64,000 nt of DNA from Campylobacter hominis ATCC BAA-381 (GCF_000017585.1 NC_009714.1:898662-962661); one strand, 5' to 3'; counted from the stretch's first letter, positions 9,019 to 18,557 are shown. Translations and numbers: made by a program. Notes: generated by a model from the sequence alone, not told the origin.

Positions 9019-9783
9019 ATGATGAATTTAGGAATTTTATATGGCGTATTTTTTGTAATTTTAGGTATTTGCGTCGGATCTTTCAGCAATGTTTTAATTT
9101 ATCGCTTACCGAAAAAAGAGAGTATAAACTTTCCTGCAAGTCACTGCACCAAATGCGGTCATAAATTAAAATGGTATCACAACATACCATTATTTTCATG
9201 GATTTTTCTAGGCGGCAGATGCGCATTCTGCAAAGATAAAATTTCCATTCAATATCCAATCGTTGAATTTCTTGGCGGAATGCTTATGTTTATAGCTTAT
9301 TATTTTGAACCGAACATATTAAAAGCGCTTATTTTAGGACTTTGTTTTATAATTTTACTGGCTCTTTCAGCGATTGATTTTAAATACAAAGCAGTTCCTG
9401 ATTCTCTTCTTTATCCAAGTCTTGTTTTGGCATTATGTTACTCAATTATTGATTTTAAATTTGATGGAGTAATTGCGGCTTCAGTTTTAGCTTTTGCATT
9501 TTTTGCACTTCGTTTTATTGTCAGTTTTTGTTTAAAAAAAGAAGCAATGGGACCGGCTGACATTTTTATAGCAGGCGTAATCGGAGCTATTTTAGGACTT
9601 CGCCTTGGTTTTGCTTCTATTTTTGTAGCAGCGATTTTAACACTTCCTGCATATGCGATTGTAAATAAAAAAGGTTACGAACTTCCATTTGTGCCGTTTC
9701 TTGCGCTTGGAATGCTTATAGTTTTTTGTGCAAAAACAGAAACAATTTGGATTTTAAATTATATCGGCGGGGCAAATGTATAG
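9019..9783 (+). CDS. Prepilin peptidase (type IV leader peptidase, A24 family)
   Basis: 254 residues with about 8 membrane helices. The N-terminal cytoplasmic loop has the zinc-type pair HCTKC and RCAFC (about residues 36-70) typical of dual-function peptidase/methylase enzymes. The first catalytic Asp is in SAIDFK near 120. The second sits in GPAD near 180, where the family consensus is GxGD, so the second Gly is replaced by Ala. It cleaves and N-methylates type IV pilin or pseudopilin leaders at the inner membrane. No pilin or secretion gene is in the window, so its substrates must be encoded elsewhere. It overlaps the next gene by 8 nt. Confidence 0.88.
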   Translation: MMNLGILYGVFFVILGICVGSFSNVLIYRLPKKESINFPASHCTKCGHKLKWYHNIPLFSWIFLGGRCAFCKDKISIQYPIVEFLGGMLMFIAYYFEPNILKALILGLCFIILLALSAIDFKYKAVPDSLLYPSLVLALCYSIIDFKFDGVIAASVLAFAFFALRFIVSFCLKKEAMGPADIFIAGVIGAILGLRLGFASIFVAAILTLPAYAIVNKKGYELPFVPFLALGMLIVFCAKTETIWILNYIGGANV

Positions 9784-10798
9784 AGCCGAAAAATACTTAT
9801 TCAGTAATTTTTTAAGCACTTTCGCGTCGCTTTTCAGTACGCTTTTTTTAATAATGTCAATTATATTTTTTCTTCAAATAGCGCGTATTACTTCATTTGT
9901 AGAGATAAATTTATATGAATTAACAAAACTTTATCTTTTTATGCTTCCGCGCATTCTTATTTTTACAATACCGATTTCATTTTTTGTAGCTCTTGCGATG
10001 TCACTATTCAGACTTTCAAAAGAAAATGAAACGATAGTGCTTTTTACTCTTGGTTATTCAAGTGAAAAAATAGCGCGATTTTTTTTATTTTTAGCTTTTA
10101 TTGTTTCCGTTTCAATGCTTTTGATCTCACTGTTTATGATGCCTTTAGCCGAAAATTTAAAGGATAATTTCGTAAGTTATAAAAAAATCAGTGCAAATTT
10201 AAATATAAAATCAAGTGAATTCGGACAAAAATTTTCGGATTGGCTGGTTTTTATTGATGATCAAAAAGAGACGAACACCGGAAGTATCTACGAAAATCTC
10301 ATACTTTATCACCCAAAAAATAAAACAAGCGATGAGCGTATAATTTTGGCAAGCAGTGGCGAAATTGCAAATGAAAATTCAAATTTCTCGTTAAAACTTA
10401 AAAACGGTAAAGCTTATACAAACGATGAAAAAAAATGGCATATAAGCTATTTTGACGAACTTATAATTCGCACAGTTCAAAAAGATAAAATCAAAGAAAA
10501 CGGCGGAATTTTAGGATATTGGAAAAACGAAAAAAACGCTTCGAAACAGCTTAGTATATATGTTTTAGTTTCACTTTTTCCTCTTGCTTCAATATATTTT
10601 GCCGTAAGCTTCGGTATAGTAACGTATCGTTACGAAAAAGGTTTCATTTATATTGGAATTTTCGGCGTACTTTTTTGCTATTTTGCAATGATTATGATTT
10701 TTGCAAAGCAGCCGTTATTAGCCATTCCACTTACTTTTTTTATATTTTTAATCCTTTCTTACATTTTTTACAGGCAAAAAATTGCAAGACGATATTAA
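9776..10798 (+). CDS. LptF/LptG-family permease (LPS/LOS export)
   Basis: 340 residues: three N-terminal membrane helices (about 10-125), a periplasmic beta-rich domain (about 130-250) and three C-terminal helices. This is the YjgP/YjgQ layout of LptF and LptG, which pair with LptB2 to extract lipooligosaccharide from the inner membrane. Sequence alone does not let me decide between F and G. The ATG at 9776 lies inside the prepilin peptidase end. The 3' end overlaps truA by 17 nt, so all three are probably cotranscribed. Confidence 0.85.
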   Translation: MYRAEKYLFSNFLSTFASLFSTLFLIMSIIFFLQIARITSFVEINLYELTKLYLFMLPRILIFTIPISFFVALAMSLFRLSKENETIVLFTLGYSSEKIARFFLFLAFIVSVSMLLISLFMMPLAENLKDNFVSYKKISANLNIKSSEFGQKFSDWLVFIDDQKETNTGSIYENLILYHPKNKTSDERIILASSGEIANENSNFSLKLKNGKAYTNDEKKWHISYFDELIIRTVQKDKIKENGGILGYWKNEKNASKQLSIYVLVSLFPLASIYFAVSFGIVTYRYEKGFIYIGIFGVLFCYFAMIMIFAKQPLLAIPLTFFIFLILSYIFYRQKIARRY

Positions 10799-11618
10799 AA
10801 TTCGTTTAATTTACAGTTTTGACGGCTCTAAATTTTGCGGCTCTCAAACGCAACCAAACGGCAAAGCGGTAGAAGACAGACTAAATTCAGCACTTTTTCG
10901 ATGCGGTATAAATGAAAAAGTAATATCGGCATCAAGAACTGATAAAGGAGTGCATGCACTTTCTCAAGTCAGTACAACGCATTGTGCCGCTTTTTGGGAT
11001 TTGCAAAATCTTAGGCATTTTATAAATCGACACGCTAAGCCGTCGATTTACGTGCGAAAAATAGAGCGCGCGGATGAAAATTTTCAAGTTAGATTTGACG
11101 CTAAAGCGCGCAGTTACAGATATATATTAAATCATGATGAATTCAGTCCGTTTTTTAGTAATTATTTTTATTTTTATCCAGAAATTTCGCCATTTTTACT
11201 CAATTTATCTCTTGGCATTTTTGTAGGTAAGCACGATTTCAGCGAATTTATGAAATCAGGAAGTGCCAGCGGTTCCGTAAGAGAAATTTATAAAGCTTTT
11301 GCTTACAGATACAAAAATTTTACAATCATAAACTTTAAAGCCAACGGTTTTTTACGGGCTCAGGTTCGACTGATGGTAGCAAATGCCTTAAAATGTGTAA
11401 AAATTTTGGAAAAATCATTTAGTAATAAAAAAATTGATGAAATTTCAAACTTTTATAAAAATAATAAAAACTTAAAATTTAATGAAATTTTAAAAAATAA
11501 AGATTTTAATATTGAGAAAATCATAAACGATAATAATTTTCCGCTTAATATAAATAAAGCCATAACTCGCATTCCTGCTCCTCCAAACGGACTTTATCTA
11601 AATAAAATTTGGTATTAG
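10782..11618 (+). CDS. truA: tRNA pseudouridine(38-40) synthase
   Basis: 278 residues. The catalytic Asp is in SRTDKGVHA near residue 48, and the RFDAKARSYRYIL segment near 105 is also typical. The enzyme isomerises U38-U40 in the anticodon stem-loop. The start is a TTG at 10782 inside the permease gene; no ATG lies near enough upstream of the conserved IRLIYSFDG strand. The C-terminal third is very Lys/Asn/Ile-rich, following the base composition. Last gene of the glmU run. Confidence 0.93.
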   Translation: MQDDIKIRLIYSFDGSKFCGSQTQPNGKAVEDRLNSALFRCGINEKVISASRTDKGVHALSQVSTTHCAAFWDLQNLRHFINRHAKPSIYVRKIERADENFQVRFDAKARSYRYILNHDEFSPFFSNYFYFYPEISPFLLNLSLGIFVGKHDFSEFMKSGSASGSVREIYKAFAYRYKNFTIINFKANGFLRAQVRLMVANALKCVKILEKSFSNKKIDEISNFYKNNKNLKFNEILKNKDFNIEKIINDNNFPLNINKAITRIPAPPNGLYLNKIWY

Positions 11619-11650
11619 AATTTTACCAAAATCGTAGAAAATACCGATTT

Positions 11651-11687
11651 ACTTAAAATTTTAACGTTGATAATTCAAATTTTAAGT
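11651..11687. terminator. Possible bidirectional hairpin between truA and kefB-like gene
   Basis: An 11-bp inverted repeat (arms 11651-11661 and 11677-11687, loop 15 nt) lies in the 207-bp convergent gap. The stem has few G-C pairs, so it is only a weak candidate terminator. Confidence 0.3.
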
Positions 11688-11825
11688 ATGATATTAAAAT
11701 TTAAATCAAATCTGACAATTTGAAAAATACATTTAAAATAAAAATTCGTTTTTTTTATTCAAAATTCAGTATTTTAAAATTTTTAAATAAAAAAACATTA
11801 AAAAATTTAAGCTTAAATTTCCACA

Positions 11826-13457
11826 TTAAATTTCTGCTGAATGTTTTTCTATTTTACATTGAATCGCTTCCTGTACAAGCACGTTCGCAATAGCTCTTTC
11901 TTCTTTAATAAAACGAAATTTTTCTCCAAAATCACTAAACAGTTTTTTTTCGTCTGCTCCTGTATATCTGACGACTACATCTGAAGGCATATTAAGAGAA
12001 GCGATATTTTTAGCTATCATCATCAACTTCTGTTCGTTTGAAACCGTTAAAATTATTCCGTCCGCATTTGCGATATTTGCTTCAATCAAAGTGCTTTTTC
12101 GTGTCATATCGCCAAAATAGATATTTTCTCCGCGACTTTTACCAAGTTCGACAAGAGTTAAATCGCTCTCAATTACAATATGCAAAAGTCCTTGATTTTT
12201 CAGTTTTAATACGACTTCCTGACCAAGCCTTCCGTATCCGCAAACTATAAAATGGTGTTTTATTTCAGCAAGTTTTATTTTATTTTTTGTCAAAGAAGTT
12301 CCATCGCCTTCAAAACGATTTGCAAAAACATTTATATTTTTCAAAATAAAAGGTGTAATAATCATCGTAATTACAACTGTTGAAATTAAAATTTGCGCAT
12401 TTGTTTGAGAAATAGCGCTGTGAGCCAACATTATGGAAAAAATCGCAAGTGCAAACTCACCAATCTGAGATATTGAAATAGCTGCTTTAAAAGCAACACG
12501 TCTTTTTACACTAAAATACAGAATAAAATAAACTATAAGTGTTTTAATCGTCATTATAACAAAAACTAAAGCAAGAATTAAACCATAATTCTCTTTAATG
12601 GTATCAAAATTGATTTGCATACCGACAGTGATAAAAAAAAGTCCTAATAATATATCTCTGAACGGAATCAAAACGGCTTCTATCTGATCTTTATATTCCG
12701 TTTCGGCGATAATAATACCTGCGATAAACGCTCCAAGCGTATAAGAAAAACCAAATATATGGGCGATAAAACTAGAGCCTACAACCGTAAAAAGTATGGA
12801 AATAAGAAAAATTTCTTTTGAATCTGTCTGCAAAATTTTATTTAAAATAGCATTAAACAGGTATTTACCGATTAAAAACAGTAATCCGATCACAATAACT
12901 GCACTAATACAAGTTTTTAATATCAAATAAATTACAGGAGTGCTGTCAGTGCTGCCGAAAATATCAATCATAAGCAAAATCGGAATCACTGCAATATCCT
13001 GGAAAAGTAAAATTCCAAGTGCTTTACGACCGTAAATTTGACTGATTTGATTTCTATCATTTAAAATTTTAAGTACAATTGCGGTAGACGAAAGAGAAAG
13101 AGCTGAACCTATTATAATGGCTGCTTTTATATTAATACCGAAAATTTCATAAGCCGCAAAAGCAAAAAAAATCGTACTTACGCTCATTTGTAAAATACCG
13201 TTTAAAAAAACATCTTTTTTCATTTGCATAAGATATTTCAGACTGAATTCAAGCCCTATCGTAAACATTAAAAAAACTATACCGAACTCCGCGACGTGCG
13301 AAATTTCAGCTTTATTGGAAAGATTATATATATGATTTAGACAAATTCCTGTTACTATATAACCTATAATAGTCGGGATTTCAAACATTTTAAATATGAC
13401 GTTAAGCACAATAGCTAGTGCTGAAACTATTAAAAAAAGCTCTAAAAAAAGCTCCAT
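11826..13457 (-). CDS. kefB: CPA2-family cation/proton antiporter with RCK/TrkA-N domain (KefB-like)
   Basis: 543 residues. The first ~380 form a 12-helix Na+/H+ exchanger domain (GLEFSLKYL near 66, SSTAIVLKIL near 125). A cytoplasmic TrkA-N Rossmann domain follows from about residue 395, with VCGYGRLGQEV as the nucleotide-binding loop and a DMTRKSTL segment. The family carries out K+ (or Na+)/H+ exchange gated by nucleotide or glutathione adducts. From memory, a kefB-like gene adjoins hspR in C. jejuni as well. The Kef label is by overall layout; the transported ion cannot be proven from sequence. The start lies 3 nt downstream of the hspR stop. Confidence 0.85.
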   Translation of the reverse strand: MELFLELFLIVSALAIVLNVIFKMFEIPTIIGYIVTGICLNHIYNLSNKAEISHVAEFGIVFLMFTIGLEFSLKYLMQMKKDVFLNGILQMSVSTIFFAFAAYEIFGINIKAAIIIGSALSLSSTAIVLKILNDRNQISQIYGRKALGILLFQDIAVIPILLMIDIFGSTDSTPVIYLILKTCISAVIVIGLLFLIGKYLFNAILNKILQTDSKEIFLISILFTVVGSSFIAHIFGFSYTLGAFIAGIIIAETEYKDQIEAVLIPFRDILLGLFFITVGMQINFDTIKENYGLILALVFVIMTIKTLIVYFILYFSVKRRVAFKAAISISQIGEFALAIFSIMLAHSAISQTNAQILISTVVITMIITPFILKNINVFANRFEGDGTSLTKNKIKLAEIKHHFIVCGYGRLGQEVVLKLKNQGLLHIVIESDLTLVELGKSRGENIYFGDMTRKSTLIEANIANADGIILTVSNEQKLMMIAKNIASLNMPSDVVVRYTGADEKKLFSDFGEKFRFIKEERAIANVLVQEAIQCKIEKHSAEI

Positions 13458-13460
13458 TTT

Positions 13461-13838
13461 TTAGTCCTTTTTATCGTCATAAAATATCAAATCAAAACTG
13501 TTTTTACGTTTTACTAATGATGTTTTTCTGTTTTTTGAACTTTGAAATTTTTCAAGCTCGCCGCGTAATTCATCTATTATTTTCTCGCTTTCTTCTATGC
13601 GTTCTTTTAATTGAAAAATTACATCCACACCGGCCAAATTGACACCTAAATCTTTTGTAAGACGAAGTATCATCTTTATGCGATCAATGTCTCTTGCCGA
13701 ATACAAACGCATTTTACCTTCCGTTCTTTCCGGTTCGACAAGTCCTTCTCTTTCATATTGACGCAATGTTTGAGGATGAATATTTAAAATTTTAGCAACC
13801 ACGCTTATCAAATACATCGGTTCATCATAATTTTGCAT
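13461..13838 (-). CDS. hspR: HspR, MerR-family heat-shock repressor
   Basis: 125 residues. An N-terminal winged helix-turn-helix contains YLISVVAKIL, HPQTLRQYEREGL near 20-33 and RLYSARDID near 45, followed by a long coiled coil (about 75-110). HspR represses chaperone operons, usually with a co-chaperone or DnaK as feedback. It lies 10 nt downstream of cbpA, the arrangement described for Helicobacter and Campylobacter, where the repressor is part of its own regulated operon. Confidence 0.95.
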   Translation of the reverse strand: MQNYDEPMYLISVVAKILNIHPQTLRQYEREGLVEPERTEGKMRLYSARDIDRIKMILRLTKDLGVNLAGVDVIFQLKERIEESEKIIDELRGELEKFQSSKNRKTSLVKRKNSFDLIFYDDKKD

Positions 13839-13848
13839 TTTTTATCCT

Positions 13849-14721
13849 TTATAATTTTTCTTTAAGAATTTTGATTGTCTGCTCATCAAAATTATTTATA
13901 TCCGGAAGTAAAACATTTGTAGTTAAATACAAATCTCCGTAAATTTTACTTTTTCTATTTTGCACTCCATAGCCTTTTAGACGAATTTTTTGATTATTTT
14001 TTGTATTAGGTGCGATTTTTATATTGACATTTTTTTTGAATGTATCTACACTGATTTTGCCACCAAAAAGCGCTGTTTTTAATGAAATATCAACTTTTTT
14101 GTAAAGATCGTCACCTTTTCTTTCATATTGATCGCTTGGTTCAACTTCCAAATTTAAAATCAAATCGCCATTTCTTCCATGCGCACTTTTTCCTTTGCCA
14201 CGAATTCGAAGTTTTTCTCCACTTTCAACGCCTGATGGAATACGAATTTTAATATTATCAGAATTAACTGAAATACTTATTTCTCCACCATTTACAGCAG
14301 TTTCGAATGGAATTCTAAGATTTGATACTATATCTAAATTTTCATTTTCAAAACCGCCGAATCCGCCAAAATCAAAACCTCCAAAGCCGCCGCCGAAATT
14401 TTCTCTTTTAAAACCGCCTCCAAAAACATTTTTTAAAATTTCATTTAAATCATCCATATTTTCGGCACTTCTTGTAAAATCGCCGAAATCTTGTCCGCCG
14501 AACATATTTTCGCCATAAGCATCATATTGTTTGCGTTTTTTTTCATCACTTAAAATTTCGTAAGCCGCGTTTATTTCTTTAAATTTTTCTTCGGCACCCG
14601 GTTCTTTATTTATATCCGGATGATATTTTCTGGCAAGTCTGCGATACGCTTTTTTTATTTCATCGCTGCTTGCCGTTTTACTGACGCCCAAAGTATCATA
14701 AGGGCTTTTATTTGGACTCAT
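13849..14721 (-). CDS. cbpA: CbpA-type DnaJ co-chaperone
   Basis: 290 residues from the ATG at 14721, which has AAGGAAAT just upstream; an in-frame ATG at 14736 has no RBS. A J-domain with HPD ([10 protein letters not shown], near 37) is followed by a Gly/Phe-rich linker (about 90-125) and the C-terminal substrate-binding domains. The Cys-rich zinc region of true DnaJ is absent, marking the CbpA class. It should stimulate DnaK ATPase, and in relatives it helps HspR bind DNA. The gene is driven from a consensus promoter at 14758-14787. Confidence 0.93.
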   Translation of the reverse strand: MSPNKSPYDTLGVSKTASSDEIKKAYRRLARKYHPDINKEPGAEEKFKEINAAYEILSDEKKRKQYDAYGENMFGGQDFGDFTRSAENMDDLNEILKNVFGGGFKRENFGGGFGGFDFGGFGGFENENLDIVSNLRIPFETAVNGGEISISVNSDNIKIRIPSGVESGEKLRIRGKGKSAHGRNGDLILNLEVEPSDQYERKGDDLYKKVDISLKTALFGGKISVDTFKKNVNIKIAPNTKNNQKIRLKGYGVQNRKSKIYGDLYLTTNVLLPDINNFDEQTIKILKEKL

Positions 14722-14757
14722 ATTTCCTTCTTTCATTTTTGCAAAAATTTTGCGTAG

Positions 14758-14787
14758 ATTATATCATATAAGTTTAGTCTTTGTCAA
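14758..14787 (-). promoter_or_regulatory. Consensus sigma70 promoter of cbpA-hspR
   Basis: On the minus strand TTGACA (14787-14782) and TATAAT (14763-14758) are separated by 18 nt, with the cbpA start 36 nt past the -10. A full -35 box is unusual because Campylobacter vegetative promoters mostly rely on an extended -10 and T-rich upstream tracts. Confidence 0.75.
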
Positions 14788-14804
14788 TCAAGTTTATAAC
14801 TGAG
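14788..14804. promoter_or_regulatory. Imperfect inverted repeat abutting the cbpA -35 (possible HspR operator)
   Basis: TCAAG-N7-CTGAG lies directly upstream of the -35 box. The half-sites resemble parts of the HspR-associated inverted repeat (CTTGAGT-N7-ACTCAAG) but in everted order and incomplete, so this is a weak match supported mainly by position. Confidence 0.3.
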
Positions 14805-14895
14805 TTTCGTTTAAAATTCTTAAAATTTTATTGAAATTTCATTAAAACCTGTCATCTATAATTACGATAAAATTTTAATTTAAAGGATAATTAGT

Positions 14896-16311
14896 ATGAA
14901 AAAAACAGTAATTTTTTCTATTTTTTTGGCTTCTGTCATGTTTGCAGGCAATATCGATTTTAACGAAGCCGACAAAAACGTCGAGAGGATAAATCCTCTA
15001 GTAAATAGTGAAAATAAGATTATTTCATTTAATTCATCAATTACAAATGCAAAAAAATCGGTCGTAAATATTGCGACTTCACAAACCATAAAAGCGTCTC
15101 AAAATCAAATTGATCCGTTTTTTAACGATCCGTTTTTTAACGATTTTTTTAAATTTAACTTCGGAATTCCAAAAACAGATAGAAAAGCTAAATCTTTGGG
15201 ATCAGGCGTAATTATTTCAAATGACGGATATATAGTTACAAACAATCATGTCGTAGAAAACGCCGATGAAATTATAGTAACTTTGAGTGAAAGCGATAAA
15301 GAATTTAAGGCAAAACTTATCGGCAACGATCCTAAAACAGATATTGCAATAATAAAAATAGACAAAAAGGATCTTACCGCAATAAAATTCGGTGATAGCG
15401 GAGAACTTCTTGAAGGCGATATGGTTTTTGCCATAGGAAATCCGTTCGGCGTTGGCGAAACAATTACACAAGGTATAATTTCGGCTCTAAATAAAAACAA
15501 TATCGGTTTAAATCAATATGAAAATTTTATACAAACCGATGCTTCTATAAATCCCGGAAACTCAGGAGGAGCATTGGTAGATAGCCGTGGTGCTTTAATA
15601 GGAATAAATTCCGCTATTTTAAGCAGCAGCGGTGGAAATAACGGTGTCGGATTTGCAATTCCTTCAAATATGGTAAAAAATATCGCAAGCAAACTGATAA
15701 AAGACGGCAAGATCGAACGCGGATATATCGGCGTAATGATATCAAATCTAAATGAAGACCAAAAAGAAATTTACAAAAATGAAGAAGGCGCACTTATAGC
15801 AAGCGTGGAAAAAAATTCTCCTGCCGATAAAGCTGGACTTAAACGCGGCGATTTAATCGTTAAAATAAACGACAAAAGCATAAAAAATGCGAATGAACTT
15901 AAAAACATAATCGGCTCAATGTCTCCAGGCGAAACAATCGAAGTACAATATGAACGTGCAAAAGATACGAAAACAGCAAAAATCAAACTTGATAATATGG
16001 ATAGCAGCACACTTGCAGAAAACACAGAATCAAAAAGTTCAATAGAAGGCCTAAAACTTTCAAATCTTACAAATGAACTCAAACGTCAATATAATATTCA
16101 AAGTGATATAAAAGGCGTAATCATTACAAATGTAGAAAAAGGCTCAAAAGCCGAAGATTACGGTTTTGAACGCGGAGATATAATAATGCAGATCGCTCAA
16201 AAAGAGATAAAAACCATAGCCGATATAGATGAGGCGATTAAATCAAATAAAGGCAAAAAAATCGTTTGGGTTTTAAGAAATGAAATTCCGCTTGGAATAG
16301 TAATAAAATAA
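14896..16311 (+). CDS. htrA: HtrA/DegP-type periplasmic serine protease-chaperone
   Basis: 471 residues, as in Campylobacter HtrA. A signal peptide (MKKTVIFSIF..., cleaved near 18) is followed by a trypsin-fold domain with H118 (NNHVV), D149 (KTDIAI) and S223 (NPGNSGGA). Two PDZ domains follow at about 270-355 and 385-465. It degrades or refolds misfolded envelope proteins, and in C. jejuni it is secreted and cleaves E-cadherin. AAAGGAT precedes the ATG. It is divergent from cbpA-hspR, which groups cytoplasmic and envelope protein-quality genes. A hairpin at 16322-16350 separates it from cprR. Confidence 0.95.
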   Translation: MKKTVIFSIFLASVMFAGNIDFNEADKNVERINPLVNSENKIISFNSSITNAKKSVVNIATSQTIKASQNQIDPFFNDPFFNDFFKFNFGIPKTDRKAKSLGSGVIISNDGYIVTNNHVVENADEIIVTLSESDKEFKAKLIGNDPKTDIAIIKIDKKDLTAIKFGDSGELLEGDMVFAIGNPFGVGETITQGIISALNKNNIGLNQYENFIQTDASINPGNSGGALVDSRGALIGINSAILSSSGGNNGVGFAIPSNMVKNIASKLIKDGKIERGYIGVMISNLNEDQKEIYKNEEGALIASVEKNSPADKAGLKRGDLIVKINDKSIKNANELKNIIGSMSPGETIEVQYERAKDTKTAKIKLDNMDSSTLAENTESKSSIEGLKLSNLTNELKRQYNIQSDIKGVIITNVEKGSKAEDYGFERGDIIMQIAQKEIKTIADIDEAIKSNKGKKIVWVLRNEIPLGIVIK

Positions 16312-16321
16312 TCCTCCTAAA

Positions 16322-16350
16322 AAGAGTGAAATTGCTTAAATTTCACTCTT
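16322..16350 (+). terminator. Hairpin after htrA
   Basis: A perfect 12-bp inverted repeat (arms 16322-16333 and 16339-16350, loop 5 nt) ends in CTCTT without a long T-run. It may terminate or attenuate transcription between htrA and cprR. Confidence 0.55.
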
Positions 16351-16360
16351 AACACTAAAT

Positions 16361-16370
16361 TTGCTATAAT
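16361..16370 (+). promoter_or_regulatory. Extended -10 promoter of cprRS
   Basis: TTGCTATAAT ends 24 nt before the cprR ATG, right after the htrA hairpin. This suggests the two-component genes have their own promoter. No -35 box is evident. Confidence 0.6.
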
Positions 16371-16394
16371 CACAGAATTTCAAAAAGGATAAAT

Positions 16395-17075
16395 ATGATA
16401 AAAATTTTAATGATTGAAGACGATACTGAACTGGCTGAAATTTTAAGTGAATATCTAAGCAAATTCGATATGAAAATAAGCGTTGCAGAAGATCCGTATA
16501 TAGGCATTTCCAAATTAAATTTAGAACATTTCGATCTTCTCATACTTGATCTTACATTACCGGGAATGGATGGACTTGAAGTATGTAAAGAAATACGCAA
16601 AAAAAACAATATTCCTATCATAATTTCAAGTGCAAGACACGATTTAACCGACAAAGTAAATGCATTTGAGTTTGGCGCCGATGATTATTTGCCGAAACCT
16701 TACAATCCGCAGGAACTGCTGGTTAGAATAAAAAGTCATATTCGCCGTCAAAATGTAAATTTTGAAGTTTCTTCAAAGCAAAACGAAGAAAAAGATTTAG
16801 CGGTAAATGATTTTGAACATATAATAACTTTCAAAGGAAATACTTTAAATTTAACAGCCGCAGAATACGACATACTTGCATATCTGATAAAAAAAGAAGG
16901 CGGGGCGATTTCAAGAGAAGAGTTAATTTATAACTGCAACGCAATAAATGAAGATTCGACAAATAAGAGCATAGATGTAATAATCGGGCGCATACGCACA
17001 AAACTTGGTGAAAATCCGAAAGAGCCTGTTTATATACATGCAATCCGCGGTGTCGGATATAAACTTATTCAATGA
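16395..17075 (+). CDS. cprR: OmpR-family response regulator CprR
   Basis: 226 residues. Receiver domain with acidic pocket ED (8-9), phosphoacceptor D52 in LILDLTLPG and K101 in LPKPY, followed by a winged-helix DNA-binding domain (about 130-226, ending RGVGYKL). Placement directly after htrA and before a sensor kinase matches cprRS, described in C. jejuni as an envelope/biofilm-related system whose regulator is essential. The symbol rests on that synteny. It overlaps cprS by 4 nt (ATGA). Confidence 0.85.
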   Translation: MIKILMIEDDTELAEILSEYLSKFDMKISVAEDPYIGISKLNLEHFDLLILDLTLPGMDGLEVCKEIRKKNNIPIIISSARHDLTDKVNAFEFGADDYLPKPYNPQELLVRIKSHIRRQNVNFEVSSKQNEEKDLAVNDFEHIITFKGNTLNLTAAEYDILAYLIKKEGGAISREELIYNCNAINEDSTNKSIDVIIGRIRTKLGENPKEPVYIHAIRGVGYKLIQ

Positions 17076-18310
17076 AGACATCCGTTTTATATGCGATAAC
17101 TGCTGTTTTCGCGCTGGCTTTAATAAGCATTTCAACTGCTTTTTTTTGGCTTATGGATTATGACAAACAAAATTATACAAGAGAACTGAATACAAAATAT
17201 TCAATAATTTCTCGCGCGAATCTTTATAAAATGAACTCACTGATCGGAGAAGACGAATTTCAAAGACAAACTGAAAATTTCAAAATGCGCGAAATTAAAA
17301 ACAAAGATGAAAAAAATAAAATAATTCAAAACGGAACTGTTTTAGACAAAATAGAAGCCGAAATCGGTTCATCGGCAATTATATTTTATAAAAATCACAA
17401 TTATATAAAAATTACTCACAATGACAATGTTCTGCTGCTTTTTGACAAAGATTACGAACCGTATAGATACGCTATTTTTAAAGCTATTTATGCATTCATA
17501 ATCTTAATAATTTTGATAACTTATATAATCATAATTCGCAAAATCAAACCGCTTCGAAAATTAAAAAGAGAGATTGATAAATTTGCGAACGGCAGTCTCG
17601 ATATAAAAAACGTAGCCAAAGGAAATGACGAAATAAGCGATGTTGCAACGGCATTTTACGATGCCGTTATGCAAATTAGAAAACTTAACGAATCAAGACA
17701 ACTTTTTTTGCGAAATATCATGCACGAATTAAAAACTCCAATAACAAAAGGCAGAATAACCGTTGAGATGATTGAAGAGGGCAAAAATAGAAATCGTCTT
17801 ATTTCAGTTTTTGAAAGGCTTGAAAATTTGATAAACGAATTCGCTGCGGTTGAGCGTGCGACATCAGGTCTTACATTAAATAATATAACAACTTGCACAA
17901 TGGACGATATCGTGCAGGAAGCGCTAGATATAGCGATGCTTGAAAAAAATGCAGTAGAAATATCAAACGATGAGAACATTAATGTAAATGTAGATTTTAA
18001 ACTGTTTTCCATCGCCGTTAAAAATATGATTGACAATGGGCATAAATATTCTTCAAATAAAAAAGTTAAAATAATAGTTAATAACAAAAAATGCGAATTT
18101 ATCACGACTGGCGAACAGCTTGAAAAAGATTTGTCGTTTTTCACGGAGCCGTTTTCAAAAGGCACAAATGCAAAACAAAGTTTCGGGCTTGGACTTTATA
18201 TTGTTGATAATATTTTAAAAGCTCACGATTTGGCTTTAGGATATCGTTATGAAAATCAAAACAACATTTTTATATTTGAAAATTTCTCTCAAGTTGTAAA
18301 TAAAAATTAA
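17072..18310 (+). CDS. cprS: Sensor histidine kinase CprS
   Basis: 412 residues. Membrane helices at about 7-28 and 135-156 flank a ~105-residue periplasmic sensor region, followed by HAMP (about 157-205), the H-box MHELKTPITKG with H218, an N-box (MIDNGHKYSS near 312) and a G-box (FGLGLYIV near 374). The N-box reads DNGHKY where the family usually has DNAxKY. It should phosphorylate CprR. The signal is unknown; position next to htrA suggests envelope state. It is convergent with dsbD. Confidence 0.85.
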   Translation: MKTSVLYAITAVFALALISISTAFFWLMDYDKQNYTRELNTKYSIISRANLYKMNSLIGEDEFQRQTENFKMREIKNKDEKNKIIQNGTVLDKIEAEIGSSAIIFYKNHNYIKITHNDNVLLLFDKDYEPYRYAIFKAIYAFIILIILITYIIIIRKIKPLRKLKREIDKFANGSLDIKNVAKGNDEISDVATAFYDAVMQIRKLNESRQLFLRNIMHELKTPITKGRITVEMIEEGKNRNRLISVFERLENLINEFAAVERATSGLTLNNITTCTMDDIVQEALDIAMLEKNAVEISNDENINVNVDFKLFSIAVKNMIDNGHKYSSNKKVKIIVNNKKCEFITTGEQLEKDLSFFTEPFSKGTNAKQSFGLGLYIVDNILKAHDLALGYRYENQNNIFIFENFSQVVNKN

Positions 18311-18557
18311 TTTGATTTTATATTTTAATAAAACTTTATAAAAAATAAATGTTGTATTTCTTTAATACAATCAGCAAAAAATTATTTTATCTGCAATAGC
18401 GCTAAATTTCAAAATTTAATTTATTTAAAGTACTGTTTTAAATCGAATAAACTTGTCGAAATTTTACTTTTTTTAAGTACAGAATTTTTAAAATTTTGCG
18501 TTTAAATTACAGTTTTATATGAAATTTTAAATTTGCATAATCAAAATTTAGAAAATT

